From: Lingula anatina
Lineage: Eukaryota > Brachiopoda > Lingulata > Lingulida > Lingulidae
Direction of reading: 5' to 3'
DNA length: 64,000 bases
NCBI RefSeq assembly: GCF_001039355.2
Contig: NW_019775580.1
Location: forward strand, 102,060-166,059
Numbering within the stretch: position 1 is the first letter of the stretch; every line of letters starts with the position of its first letter. Below the pieces are notes generated by a model. That model ran no database searches, was not told the DNA's origin, and saw only the letters and a program-made list of their open reading frames with translations. Both the position numbers and the translations under genes were made by a program. Of the stretch, positions 45,950-55,880 are shown piece by piece.

Positions 45950-48013
45950 TTACTTTATCAATTCAAGAAGATCAGTCTGTCCTTGTTCCTGAAGACATCT
46001 ACACAGTGTATCATGTGCCCTAACAGGTTTCCTGCTTATAATGTCCAGGAAGACTGCAACTTTCTTTGGACATTTCACCCTGTCAGTTGAGGGCTCAGTT
46101 TTCACCGTCTCTGCTTCACGGTCGGTGATAATGCCTTCTTGGAGGAACTCATCCAACATGTCCAGGAGACAGGGTTCTGTGATGTTTTCACAAAGCCTTG
46201 GTTTTTCTTTATGCAGAACTGAAAATGATTAAACAAATGCAATGTTTTTTTTAAATGATACACATAAGAAAGATAAAAATTACCTGTTATTATGTAAAAA
46301 TATTGATTTTAGAGGACAATTAGGAGAATATAGAGACTTTGACACATAGGCAGAGCTAACTGTAAATAAAAATACTAAAGATTTTACAGAAAAAATCCCT
46401 ACTGCTGTAAGAATTTTTTTTTGCATTTTGAGTTAGTACATGGAGATGGTATAAACTATGATATGGGATGTCAATCATTGGGTTATGTTATTATAGCTAA
46501 AATGCTGCACTTAATGAAAAATAAAGTAAAAAAAAAAAATCTTGTAAGTAAATTTTTTAGATGTCACATTCAGGTGAGGGCCGATTGACAACATTTTTTG
46601 AAAATAGAGACATAAAAAAGAGAAACTAGTGAATCTTTAAAGTAATGCTATAATAGTACAGAGAGATATGTTATGTGCTTACCTTCCTGCCAGCTCATGA
46701 CCAGGTGTGATGGGTAGACCAGGTCTACAGGAATGGAGACACCAGTATTGACACATGGCACCTGTCTTGGTTTGGAAGCTGTCCCAAGGGTCTGGTCAAG
46801 TATCTCTCCAGGGAAGAGTGTTGGTGTTTTCTGACAGTATCTTTTTCTCTTGGTTGGTATTTCTGCATTTTGGGCAGTAGTTGAGGGGGGGTGGTGCTCA
46901 CTGTCCTCACTCACACAGTGGGGACACACCAGGTACTTGTCATATGACAGCCCTGGCCAGTCCTCTTTAATGATGTCCATGAGGTCACTGTGGCCTTGCA
47001 TGAGAACACGTCACATGTCTGAGAGATGTGATCCACGGACAGCAATGCTGATAACCCAGTCTGGATCTTGGCTGACTGGATCAGGATTTAATTGGTGTGG
47101 CTCTCGTGCCAACTGCATTTTGCATCCCTCAAGTTCTGCATACACTCCATCCTTCCAGTCCATTCGCATGGTCTTCATGAGCCCAAGGTGTTTGTGTTGA
47201 TGAACAGAAAATTTCTCATATAAGCCAGCTGGACATTTGTATGGAAAGAAAACCTGCAGGGTAAGTTGTGTGGTGTCTGGGAGAACCTTGCTGGGCCATT
47301 TCTTTTCTAGCTCAGGTTGTCTTTCTTCAGTGAGGAGCCATGGGAAGTGGAATGAGGTATTGGATGGAAGGGATTTATCTTCCTGGACTTGATAGCACAG
47401 CTCCAGTTTCAACATCATTTCTGTCATGGCATCAACTTCAGTGCTTGACAATTTGAAAGGTTCACACAGGCAGCTCATAGCTTGTTTAGAAACAATTCCT
47501 CTGCTAAAAATGTCTTCTTCTATTATGGGTGCTTTTCTTCTTGTAATCTTCATGGACTTTTGGAGCTTTTGTGATACTTCACCTTGATCATGTGTGAGGA
47601 CTGCCTTGAGAACATTCACAATAACCTCTTGCTTGTGGAAAACAACTTTCATCAGTGAAGGGCTTTTATCAAACCATATTATGTCTCCACGGTGAGCTAG
47701 GAAACTTAAGATGTCACAAATTGTTTTCTCTTTTTCTTCCTGTGTGTGCTTCTCTTTCCATGATGTAGGTGCACTTTGCAGAACGAGGTCTTCAATCACC
47801 TCCCAGCCAAGTGTGTTCTCAGGGCCTTCAATTTTCTTGGTGCAGATATTCTTGGCTGCTTCCACCCACATTCCTGGCAAAACTTCAGCGCTTGTCCTGG
47901 CAAAAGAAAGCAGGTAGTCTCTCCACTCCTGAACTCCATTAAGGGTTTTTGAACTCACTGTAAAAATGTGCCTATGGATGGGTTTTATCTGATCATACAA
48001 GGTCTGCAGATGA
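45950..48013 (-). pseudogene. ROCO-like protein, COR domain plus C-terminal CARD, with one in-frame TGA
   Basis: Exon 46683-48013 (5' end cut by the N at 48015) encodes about 440 residues. The first part fits a COR domain: ILSFLAHRGDIIWFDKSPSL, VFHKQEVIVNVLKAVLTHD, LCYQVQ, HFPWLLTEERQPELEKKWP and VFFPYKCPAGLYEKFSVHQH are typical of ROCO proteins such as MFHAS1. A downstream region has KYLVCPHC and VDLVYPS. The exon ends CAGGAAG|GTAAGC and joins in phase to 45950-46218. That exon encodes a CARD-like helical domain (LLDMLDEFLQEGIITDREAE, KKVAVFLDIISRKPVRAHD, LCRCLQEQGQTDLLELI) and a TAA stop. CARDs recruit signalling partners in apoptosis and innate immunity. A TGA at 47011-47013, in frame between HLSDM and RVLMQGHSDL, would end translation before the CARD. 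It could be a true lesion, a polymorphism (CGA to TGA) or a read error. Leucine-rich and Roc GTPase parts are not in the window. Confidence 0.75.
46219..46682 (-). other. Intron between COR exon and CARD exon
   Basis: GTAAGC...ttttcag intron of 464 bp, AT-rich. In the second copy the homologous intron is interrupted at 50159 by the end of a hAT element. Confidence 0.7.
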
Positions 48014-48505
48014 CNAAATGCCATTTTACAAAATATTTTCATAATCATTACATTTTAATATAGGTGGTGCTCTACAGGCTGAGAATCACAAAAAAATAAA
48101 GATAAAGAGATTTTCAGCCAATTCAAACATCCTTTCACAATTCTAAAGCTAAGATGACTCAGTCTTATGTCTGGTAACCTCTTGTCTCAGTGGAGGTGAA
48201 GAACAAGCTTGCTTATTTAATAGACTGCTTTCTTGATCACTGTCCAAATAAAAAAGAAGACCTGAAGACTCAATGTACTTTACGTTTGGAGTACTGTAAA
48301 CAGAGAATCACTGTTTATGCCCAACAATGAAGTGCTCCTTGAACTTTCCTGTTTATATTTTTTCTATTGTTTTTCAGGTGATAGTTCTGTTTTTTTTTTT
48401 TTTTTTAATTTTTTTTTTATCATCTTTCAGACTCTGAGTTCAAATTTTGAAGGGATGGACAAAACATTTGATCTGTTTTGTGTTTAGCCTAAAGATGATG
48501 GTGGA

Positions 48506-48507
<2 letters not shown>

Positions 48508-48563
<56 letters not shown>
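48508..48563. repeat. CT/CA microsatellite (copy 2)
   Basis: Pure (CT)n followed by pure (CA)n, homologous to the shorter tract at 44870-44910. Confidence 0.95.
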
Positions 48564-48587
48564 TACAAATATGATAAAAAAACTTAC

Positions 48588-48809
48588 ATCTGTTCCAAGC
48601 TCATGAGATCAGCAAATGCATCTTCCTGTATGGAGGTGATGTTGTTGTTAACCAACTGTAGATGGCGCAGCTGTACCAGGCCGCTGAAGGAGGTGGTAGA
48701 GATGGACTTGATGTGATTATTGTTTAGATCTAACCGCAGTAAACTGGTCAAGCCTTCAAATGCTGCATTCATGTCAATAGTACAGGATATCTCATTGCCA
48801 GACAACTCT
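48588..48809 (-). CDS. LRIG: LRIG last-LRR exon, copy 2
   Basis: Same length, phase and splice sites as 44942-45163. Changes include LSGNEISC for LAGNEISW (the conserved Trp is replaced by Cys) and AFEGL for AFEVL. Human LRIGs have W and a G at these places, so each copy carries one unusual residue. Either allelic or paralogous. Confidence 0.85.
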
Positions 48810-49057
48810 CTGAAAATTGAAATTTTGGTAATTACATTTTCAAACGTGTATTCATTTCCTTTGAAATAATCTACTTATCAAAGAACAACTGGCACGATAA
48901 AAAAATTAACAATTCAAAATTACAGCAGTAACAGAAATGCCTATATGGCTGAAACCTGTGTGATTCTGATAATTATATTTTCTTAATTCAATTCTCTTCA
49001 GATACTAGCTCACATTCACAATAGCTGATAGCCGCGAGACTATCCTGAGATACTTAC

Positions 49058-49162
49058 AATACTTCCAGATTGACCATGCACCTGAAGGCCCCTCCCACAA
49101 TGTACGAGGTCTGGTTATGGACAGCGTAAACTTCAAATGCTTGGAGTTCCCCCATTCCTCTT
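49058..49162 (-). CDS. LRIG: LRIG upstream LRR exon, copy 2
   Basis: Corresponds to 45442-45546, with the same GTAAGT donor and acceptor. It has substitutions in the middle of the repeat. The DNA on its 5' side again carries the sequence resembling the LRIG cytoplasmic exon. Confidence 0.7.
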
Positions 49163-49246
49163 CTGATGGATTAAATGGCTCTTCCTCTGATGCCATTTAA
49201 GGCATCCAGTCAACCAGTTAATTATTAGTGCATGGATAATGCCTTA

Positions 49247-49459
49247 CACCCCATTCTCATAGATTAGATCGACCTACATTGGATCGACCTAACTCCCTGG
49301 GGGTTCACGCTAAATAGCTGTCAGCCGGGCGGACACGAAAGTTAATTACCCCTTATAGCTTGTAGTAGGAGGGGACGGACACTTAAGGCGGATTATCTGA
49401 CAGTAATCTAGTGAGACTCCCCGCGGTGATAGATCGATCTAAAAGTTGTGAGAACAGAG
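49247..49459. mobile_element. MITE present in copy 2 and absent from copy 1
   Basis: The 213 bp insertion lies between two copies of CCTTA (49242-49246 and 49460-49464). The empty site is seen at 45626-45630 in the other copy. Its ends are imperfect inverted repeats (left ttctcatagattagatcgac; right, on the other strand, ttctcacaacttttagatcg). There is no coding capacity. Direct comparison of filled and empty sites makes the boundaries secure; the superfamily is not. Confidence 0.85.
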
Positions 49460-49839
49460 CCTTAGTTCAGTTGACCAAGATTTACTATTTGAATTTAATT
49501 GATTGTCCAAAAGATATCGCAGGCCAGAATGGTCCAATTTTTTTTAGTACACTGAAGACTGCTAAACATTTGAGGATACAACTCCATGACACAACTGCTG
49601 CAGGTGGTGAGTCAATACAGTCAGTTTTGCTGACCTTTTGCTATATTTAAGGAGGACAGCAAGCTCACTTTTGTCGGAGACATCTAATAATTCACAGGCA
49701 ATATTTGAGGGTAAGAAGCAGACTTTGTCCATTTTCCCTGAGGTATTCCATTGATAAATTACATGTAAATGCCTTGTCCCTTTTCATTCTGTGAATTTCC
49801 AGGAAAGTTTGATAATCATTGGTCTAGGAAAGTCCCAAT

Positions 49840-50108
49840 TTACTTTATCAATTCAAGAAGATCAGTCTGTCCTTGTTCCTGAAGACATCTACACAGTGTA
49901 ACATGTGCCCTGACAGGTTTCCTGCTTATAATGTCCAGGAAGACTGCAACTTTCTTTGGACATTTCACCCTGTCAGTTGAGGGTTCAGTTTTCACTGTCT
50001 CTGCTTCACGGTCGGTGATAATGCCTTCTTGGAGGAACACATTTAACATGTCCAGGAGACAGGGTTCTGTGATTTTTTCACAAAGCCTTGCTTTTTCTGT
50101 ATGCAGAA
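49840..50108 (-). CDS. CARD exon, copy 2
   Basis: Same 269 nt length, acceptor, phase and TAA as 45950-46218. Residue changes include MLNVFLQEG for MLDEFLQEG, AHVTLC for AHDTLC and a different N-terminal linker. No COR exon accompanies it: the upstream intron is broken by the hAT end at 50159 and the single N at 50665. It may be the second allele of the COR-CARD gene or a paralogue. Confidence 0.7.
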
Positions 50109-50158
50109 CTGAAAATGATTAAACAAATGCAATGTTTTTTTTAAATGATACACATAAG

Positions 50159-50664
50159 CAGTCTTCACGAATAAAATTTTTAATTAGTGGACATTTGGTC
50201 CACCAAGACTGCAATTCCTACTGGACCTAACCAACTTTTACTGGACCAATTCTAATAAATTTGTTTAAAAAGAAAATAATAAATAAGGCTGATGTTTTTG
50301 TACCAAATTTATTTTTCAACAGATTATTTTGCTTTATTCCCTGCAGAATACAGAGAGCATTGAAAACACATGGTTGTACGACATTTCCTCCTCCTCATCA
50401 TCATCATCATCCCTGTCACTCTCAGAGTTTTCACAATCAATCCATTCTTTTGTGACCTGCAATAAAAAGAAAGGGCACCTTTCTATTATCTATCTCTGTA
50501 GTTTCTTTAAATTCAGTTTACATCAAAGTTTTTGAATATATGTGAAGATTGTCATATTTGTCTGTCAATAATAAAACCTACATTATGTGGTTTTGGGGTA
50601 CATAAAACAAAGAGTAAATCAATTAGGGATTAACAGACATACCTCAGTTTCACTGACATTGCTC
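50159..50664 (-). mobile_element. Truncated hAT element end (3' part only)
   Basis: It begins CAGTCTTCACG and matches 50975-51479 with few differences, including the transposase last exon (about 50334-50456, acidic tail with EEEE and DDDD runs). It is cut by the N at 50665. It starts exactly where copy 2 of the CARD block diverges from copy 1 (acacataag), so it is an insertion in that allele; the other end and its target duplication are not seen. Confidence 0.8.
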
Positions 50665-50665
50665 N

Positions 50666-50801
50666 ACCTGTAATATCACCTGTGGTGGAGGCTCCCAGTC
50701 AAGAACCAGGACATGTACCAATCCAGTACCACAAAATGGAGGTGCTGATTGTGTGGGAATCAGACTGGAGTTACAACTGTGTAATACTCAGGGTTGTCCA
50801 G
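50666..50801 (+). CDS. Isolated thrombospondin type-1 repeat exon, 5' truncated
   Basis: Begins right after the N at 50665 and encodes [20 protein letters not shown], then GGADC and CNTQGCPG before a GTGAGA donor. It is nearly the same as exons 59483-59653 and 60687-60857 but has a V-to-I change (CNIT for CNVT) and IRLELQLC for ITLELQQC. It is separated from the main TSR cluster by the hAT element and 4 kb more. It may be a misplaced piece of the same gene. Confidence 0.7.
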
Positions 50802-51150
50802 GTGAGATACTCCTAATTTTACTCTAATTGAATTCAGGAAAAATCTTCAATCCATTTCATTATCTGTAAGATGCTGATTCTATTTAGGGTCATTATACTA
50901 CAAAATAAGTATTTATTCCTCGAGTCAAGTTATAGTCTTTTTCTACTTTTTTTTTTACTGAAGTTTTGAAATATCAGTCTTCACGAATAAAATTTTTAAT
51001 TAGTGGACATTTGGTCCACCAAGACTGCAATTCCTACTGGACCGAACCAACTTTTACTGGACCAATTCTAATAATTTTTGTTTAAAAAGAAAATAATAAA
51101 TAAGGCTGATGTTTTTGTACCAAATTTATTTTTCAACAGATTATTTTGCT

Positions 51151-54100
51151 TTATTCCCTACAGAATACAGAGAGCATTGAAAACACATGGTTGTACGACA
51201 TTTCCTCCTCCTCATCATCATCATCATCCCTGTCACTCTCAGAGTTTTCACAATCAATCCATTCTTTTGTGACCTGCAATAAAAAGAAAGGGCACCTTTC
51301 TATTATCTATCTCTGTAGTTTCTTTAAATTCAGTTTACATCAAAGTTTTTGAATATATGTGAAGATTGTCATATTTGTCTGTCAATAATAAAACCTACAT
51401 TATGTGGTTTTGGGGTACATAAAACAAAGAGTAAATCAATTAGGGATTAACAGACATACCTCAGTTTCACTGACATTGCTCACTGTTGAAGTGGAAGGTA
51501 CATGTACCTCAGTTTCACTGACATTGCTCACTGTTGAAGTAGAAGGTACCTCAGTTTCACTGACATTGCTCACTGTTGAAGTGGAAGGAAAAGGATCTGT
51601 AGCTGTAACAGTTGTCTTCACTGTATCTCTCTTATACCCCAACCTTCTGCTCCTTCTAGATGGCGTGACCTGCAAATATTTATCTTTAAATGAATATGCA
51701 TAATCTCCTATAGGCTCACAATAAATACTTAATAGACATGGAGAGCTGTTGCTTTTCTCAGAAATAATCATGAATGTTGCAAAGACGTGTCATTTGATAA
51801 CTAAAAATCTATGCATGTCTGATTTTTGATCCAAAAATTAAATGCCTTAATATATTTCAACATGTAATTTACCAGCCAATCCTTGATAGCTTCATCAGGA
51901 TTAAAATCTTCAATCGCAGGGGATTCCAGGTGAATCAGCAGCAAGTCATTTAAAGTGGATGCATTTAACCGACCCCTTCTTTTTGATTTTGTCAATTTCA
52001 TGGCACTGAATGTTGCTTCGTTCCTCACTGATGTGGGTGGCAGTGATCTTACAAGATCAAGTGTTGTATATATCGCATCCAAGTCTTGTGATTTAAATCC
52101 TTGAAGGGCGTCTTCCCAGGCAACAGAGGCAAGTTGTTGTCCATATCTAAATTAAGGAAATTAATCAATTTCATATTTGACATTTTAATAGCAAATGCAA
52201 ACACATGCAATTTATTTTCAAAGGAAAGCAAACCTACCTCTTGTAAAGAAGGGCCTTAAGAAGGGACCACTCCTGTAATATGACAGCAAGGTCTGGCAGC
52301 AGATCTTGAAAGTGATTGTGTATGACTGTCAGCTCTGCCACTCCCTACGCTGATTGAAATAAATAATTAAATTATTGCCAATTTCATTTACTATAAACAT
52401 CTCATCTTTTTTTAGAATAAATAAATAAATAAATAAATAAATGATAATAACATAGAATAAAAAAAGAAATAATACATAACCTTACTTAATAAACAGTGAC
52501 TATTAAATTTTGATAATTTTATTTGAAAACATTTCATTAGTATTCACACAGCAATAACATTTTATTACAACAGCAATGTCTTGATTTAATTTAAGTAAAA
52601 AACACATAAAGTGACAACCCCCCCTAGAATATCACAACATAAACAATAAAATTGGCTGCATATAATAATAATTAGTTACAACATAGCACATTTTCAAACA
52701 TATTACACAGCAAACAGTAAAAACACCATTCCCTGTTTAATTATAATACCTTTGATGCTATCAGATCCTGATGTAGGCCAATTATAAAAACTGCTTATGC
52801 ATGAGGCATCAATGACAGCAGATCTTCCAGGTGGAAATCTGGCTTCTAAGCATTCTATAAGCTTTGACAAAAGGGTTGTATTACTGGAGCTGGGCTTCTT
52901 TCCTTTAAAAGTCACATTTACAGACTTGTATTCACTGGTCTGTAGCACTGCTGCAACCTCACCACTGTCACTGAAAAAGCAATAAACATTGTTATTGTTT
53001 ATGAAATAGAAAATGTATATTTGCATAACAATTGAAACAACAGTTTTATTTACATGTACCTTGACAAACTAGACTTGAGAGTTTCTAAGGTACGGTAGCA
53101 TCCACTCTGGCACAGGCATCAGCTAAACTCAGTTCACTTTTCTGCAGTACAAGGGACAGTCTTTGTAGAACACCAACAACCTCCTAAAAAGAGGGAAAAT
53201 GAAGGACCCTTCACATCAATTTATCCTTGGTTTGTAAATAATAAATGGTGTATACAGATAATTGGTTACATATCTTTTACACATATACAGTGAGGTTTTT
53301 CATACTTAGTAAAGAAACTGAATAAATGGTCATGGTCATGTCTCCAATTATAACACACAATATACCACTTAGTGCTACCACTAAAGTATAAAATGTACTT
53401 ACACTGAGATGCAGAAGATGAACCACAACATGTCCATCTGTCGCCAGCTTAGCCAGGCCTTCACATTTTGCATTGTCATGGGAGGAATTTTGCAGGTGAT
53501 AGACAAACACAGTATAGCCTCTAAGAAAAACATGCAATGCTCTGTGTATGTGTGGCAACCAGCAAGTACCCCCTACTCGTGTTGGCAGCAGGACTTTCTG
53601 TTCAAGAGCATCAAATGCTCTATATAAAGATTTCTTTGACTTCGGGCTTTTTCTGTACAGGTAATATAGACCCAAAAGGAGGGTTATACACTTATCATAC
53701 AGCTTGGGGCTTGCCTCTTTTACACAGTCCTTAAAGGCCAATTCCAACCTGTGAGCTAAGCAGTGGTTTGTGATAATGCATGGGTAGTCCTCTTTCAGAA
53801 GAGCAACTAGACCAGACGTTTTTCCTGGAAATTAAACAGGAGAGTGTACTTTTTCTATATCATTTAACATCCATGTTTTAGTGGAGAATAACAAGTGCAG
53901 CTGTACATTTACACCTACATTAACATTACCAGTCTATTATCATTACTGCAGTGTGACATATTTAAAGAATTAGCTTGAGCTGTAATATTTCCTTACTTTA
54001 CCACTAGCTAAGCAATATTCACATTCTGATGGATTTTATATAACATTATGCATCAATTTTGAGGTACATAACTTTTTGAGTAAGCTTTATCATATGTAGC

Positions 54101-54946
54101 TGCTATCACCATACATTTACCTTGCATGTTGGATGCTCCATCAGCTGTGAAGCCAACCAGTTTTTGTCGTACCACATGTTCCACATTCAAACCTCTTAAG
54201 ACTTCGTGTAACATATTGTAAATGTCTTTACTGGTAGATGATTGGGCTGGGCCAATAAACAGAAACATGTCATCAATATTTCCATCGTTGCACGACCTCA
54301 CATAAATGTTTTCAAGATCGTCTCCAGAAAAATCAGTGGCCCCATCCATAGTTAAGCTCAAAAATTTGCATGATTCAATCTTCTGAATTACCCTTCTCCT
54401 TTCCACATTTGCAATAGCAGACACAAATTGTGCAGCGGACTTGTCAGTGGTGTGAGAAGTGCCAACATCAAGGCCTTTGGCCGTGTCCAGTTTACAAAAT
54501 GTCTTAAACAAATTGAAACACAGATGGTGCTTGGCTATGGCGTGTGCCGATCGGAACTTGGATACCAGCCTGGTATATTCAGCCCTCTTCAGTTTCCCCA
54601 AGCAGTCTGCCGCTACACTCTGGGAAATGGGCGTAGATTTTGCTGCGATAAGTTCAGAATTCCGCTGGTGTTGTTTACATGCTGCATGTAGCCTAACAAC
54701 ATCTATCTTAAAATTTGACGTTCCCGCGATAAAGGGGGAATCCCCATCAGAATCATTTTTCAGACTTCGGCAGATTTTACAATGCATGCTGTTAGCCTCG
54801 GTGTCATACACAAGCCAGGAAAAACTGTGCTGCCACGAATTTTGAAACTTCCTTATCCTTTTTCGTTTGTACTCTTGACTTTGTAGATCTAACACTTTTC
54901 TTTTAACTCCGGGCTTCGCGCCCGCAAAATGCTTAAGAAACGCCAT
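51151..54946 (-). pseudogene. hAT-family transposase-like gene, eight exons, damaged
   Basis: ATG at 54946; exons 54121-54946, 53403-53824, 53060-53183, 52750-52970, 52238-52349, 51873-52146, 51460-51669, 51151-51273. Exon 1 has a zinc-finger-like segment (HCKICRSLKN...H...H) and TMDGATDFSGDD, then VGFTADGASNMQGK, typical of hAT proteins of the ZNF862/C17orf113-like type. Exon 2 has CLAHRLELAFKD. Exon 6 has the dimerisation region (SVRNEATFSAMKLTKSKRRG then LNDLLLIHLES). The C-terminus has three copies of STSTVSNVSETEV and an acidic tail. Exon 3 needs a one-base shift (stop after DATVP, then LETLKSSLS in another frame) and exon 5 has an in-frame TAG near its start. The rest is well preserved, so decay is recent or these are sequence errors. 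Confidence 0.8.
51470..51590. repeat. Three tandem in-frame repeats inside a hAT coding exon
   Basis: The phrase ctcagtttcactgacattgc plus tcactgttgaagtggaagg occurs three times with short linkers (45-54 bp period). On the minus strand each unit encodes STSTVSNVSETEV. The array keeps frame. Confidence 0.95.
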
Positions 54947-55299
54947 TTCGTAAAACCTCGTGGTTCACACTTTCAAGACCGTGATTGGATGACCCAATAT
55001 AATTGACCAATCAGAATTCTCAAAGCTCACATTGCGCACAACCATTGTGTTTGGGCTCATCTGCCACACTCATTTTATTTTGGTTATGGCTCGCGTTATC
55101 ACAACCTTTTAGACTATATATTCGCGAAGATAACACAATTTTTATTTGATTTTATGTGCTCTAAATTTTGCTCAACGCAACCCATGCATCTCTCAATATT
55201 TTAGCTGGACCGTTGGTCCACATAAATTTCAATATTTACTGGACCGACGGAAAATTTAGTGGACTCGGTCCACGGTCCACCGCTTAACGTCGAAGACTG

Positions 55300-55422
55300 C
55301 AATATAGGGTGTCCCATGGGCTATTCAAGACAGAAAAGACAACTGTGAATGAGAGAATGACAGACTTCAGTAACAGAACAAAAGAAGCAATATTAAGAGC
55401 TGTAATAAAGATTACCATTATT
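55300..55422. other. Right flank of the hAT element
   Basis: Short AT-rich flank (caatatagggtgtcccatgg) with no feature recognised. Confidence 0.4.
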
Positions 55423-55880
55423 GCTTTGTCTTGCTCAGATCATTCGTGATCTCCCGCTGACGATCTTCTGCTAATGAAGTCCCTTAAAATGTACAAATGA
55501 AATGAAAGGATATTTTAAAAAAATAATACGTTTCAATGGGGAGGGTGGGTTAAAAACAATCGATTACGATCTTCCACTAACGCTCTTTCACGAACTAACT
55601 CCCTTGAGTAAATATGAAAATTGCCTTCTCGTCTCCCTTAGATTGAGAATGATCTCCAGCTGACAATGTTCCGCAAACGAAAGTCATTGAACATTTATGA
55701 GCTTTCTCTTCTCGCTCGGATTGCGAATGATCTCCTGACGATACGAAAATTGCATTCTCGTATTGCCCTTTTGATAACGAGGTCTTTTTAACAAATATGA
55801 AAATTGCCTCCTCGTCTATCTTGGATTGCGAACGATCTCTTGCTGAAAATTTGAAAATTGCCTTTTTGTCAATCAGCTTT
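55423..55880. repeat. Degenerate tandem repeat of about 85 bp, cluster 1
   Basis: Recurring phrases in fixed order: atgaaaattgcctt, ctcgtct, ttgctcggattgcgaatgat, ctcccgctgacgatcttc and cgctaacgaagtccctt. About five diverged units are visible. A second cluster on the same strand lies at 57830-58080. No coding function is seen. Confidence 0.7.

Larger units (their letters stand above)
44400..46266. repeat. Duplicated LRR-CARD block, copy 1
   Basis: Matches 48020-50158 in order: intron, microsatellite, LRR exon, LRR exon, intergenic part, CARD exon. Copy 2 has an extra 213 bp MITE at 49247-49459 and other indels. Substitutions are more frequent than in the LRIG Ig3 block and include amino-acid changes in both LRR and CARD exons. 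Confidence 0.9.
48020..50158. repeat. Duplicated LRR-CARD block, copy 2
   Basis: It begins about five bases after the N at 48015 and ends exactly at the terminus of a hAT element at 50159. LRR exons are at 48588-48809 and 49058-49162, the CARD exon at 49840-50108. Confidence 0.9.
50975..55299 (-). mobile_element. hAT transposon, 4.3 kb, with terminal inverted repeats
   Basis: The left end CAGTCTTCACG and the right end, read on the other strand, CAGTCTTCGACG, form short inverted repeats typical of hAT. Subterminal phrases gtggac, ggtccac and tactggacc recur in several orientations near both ends (left 51000-51070, right 55200-55285), probably transposase binding motifs. The expected 8 bp target duplication is not present (tgaaatat left, caatatag right), so the two flanks may not come from one insertion event. 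Confidence 0.8.

Noticed and set aside
51375-51703. Plus-strand protein with VSLTLLTVEVEG repeats
   Set aside because: Antisense of the STSTVSNVSETEV repeat exon of the hAT gene, which has proper splice sites on the minus strand.
54428-54845. Plus-strand frames opposite hAT exon 1
   Set aside because: Antisense shadows of a frame with clear hAT motifs.
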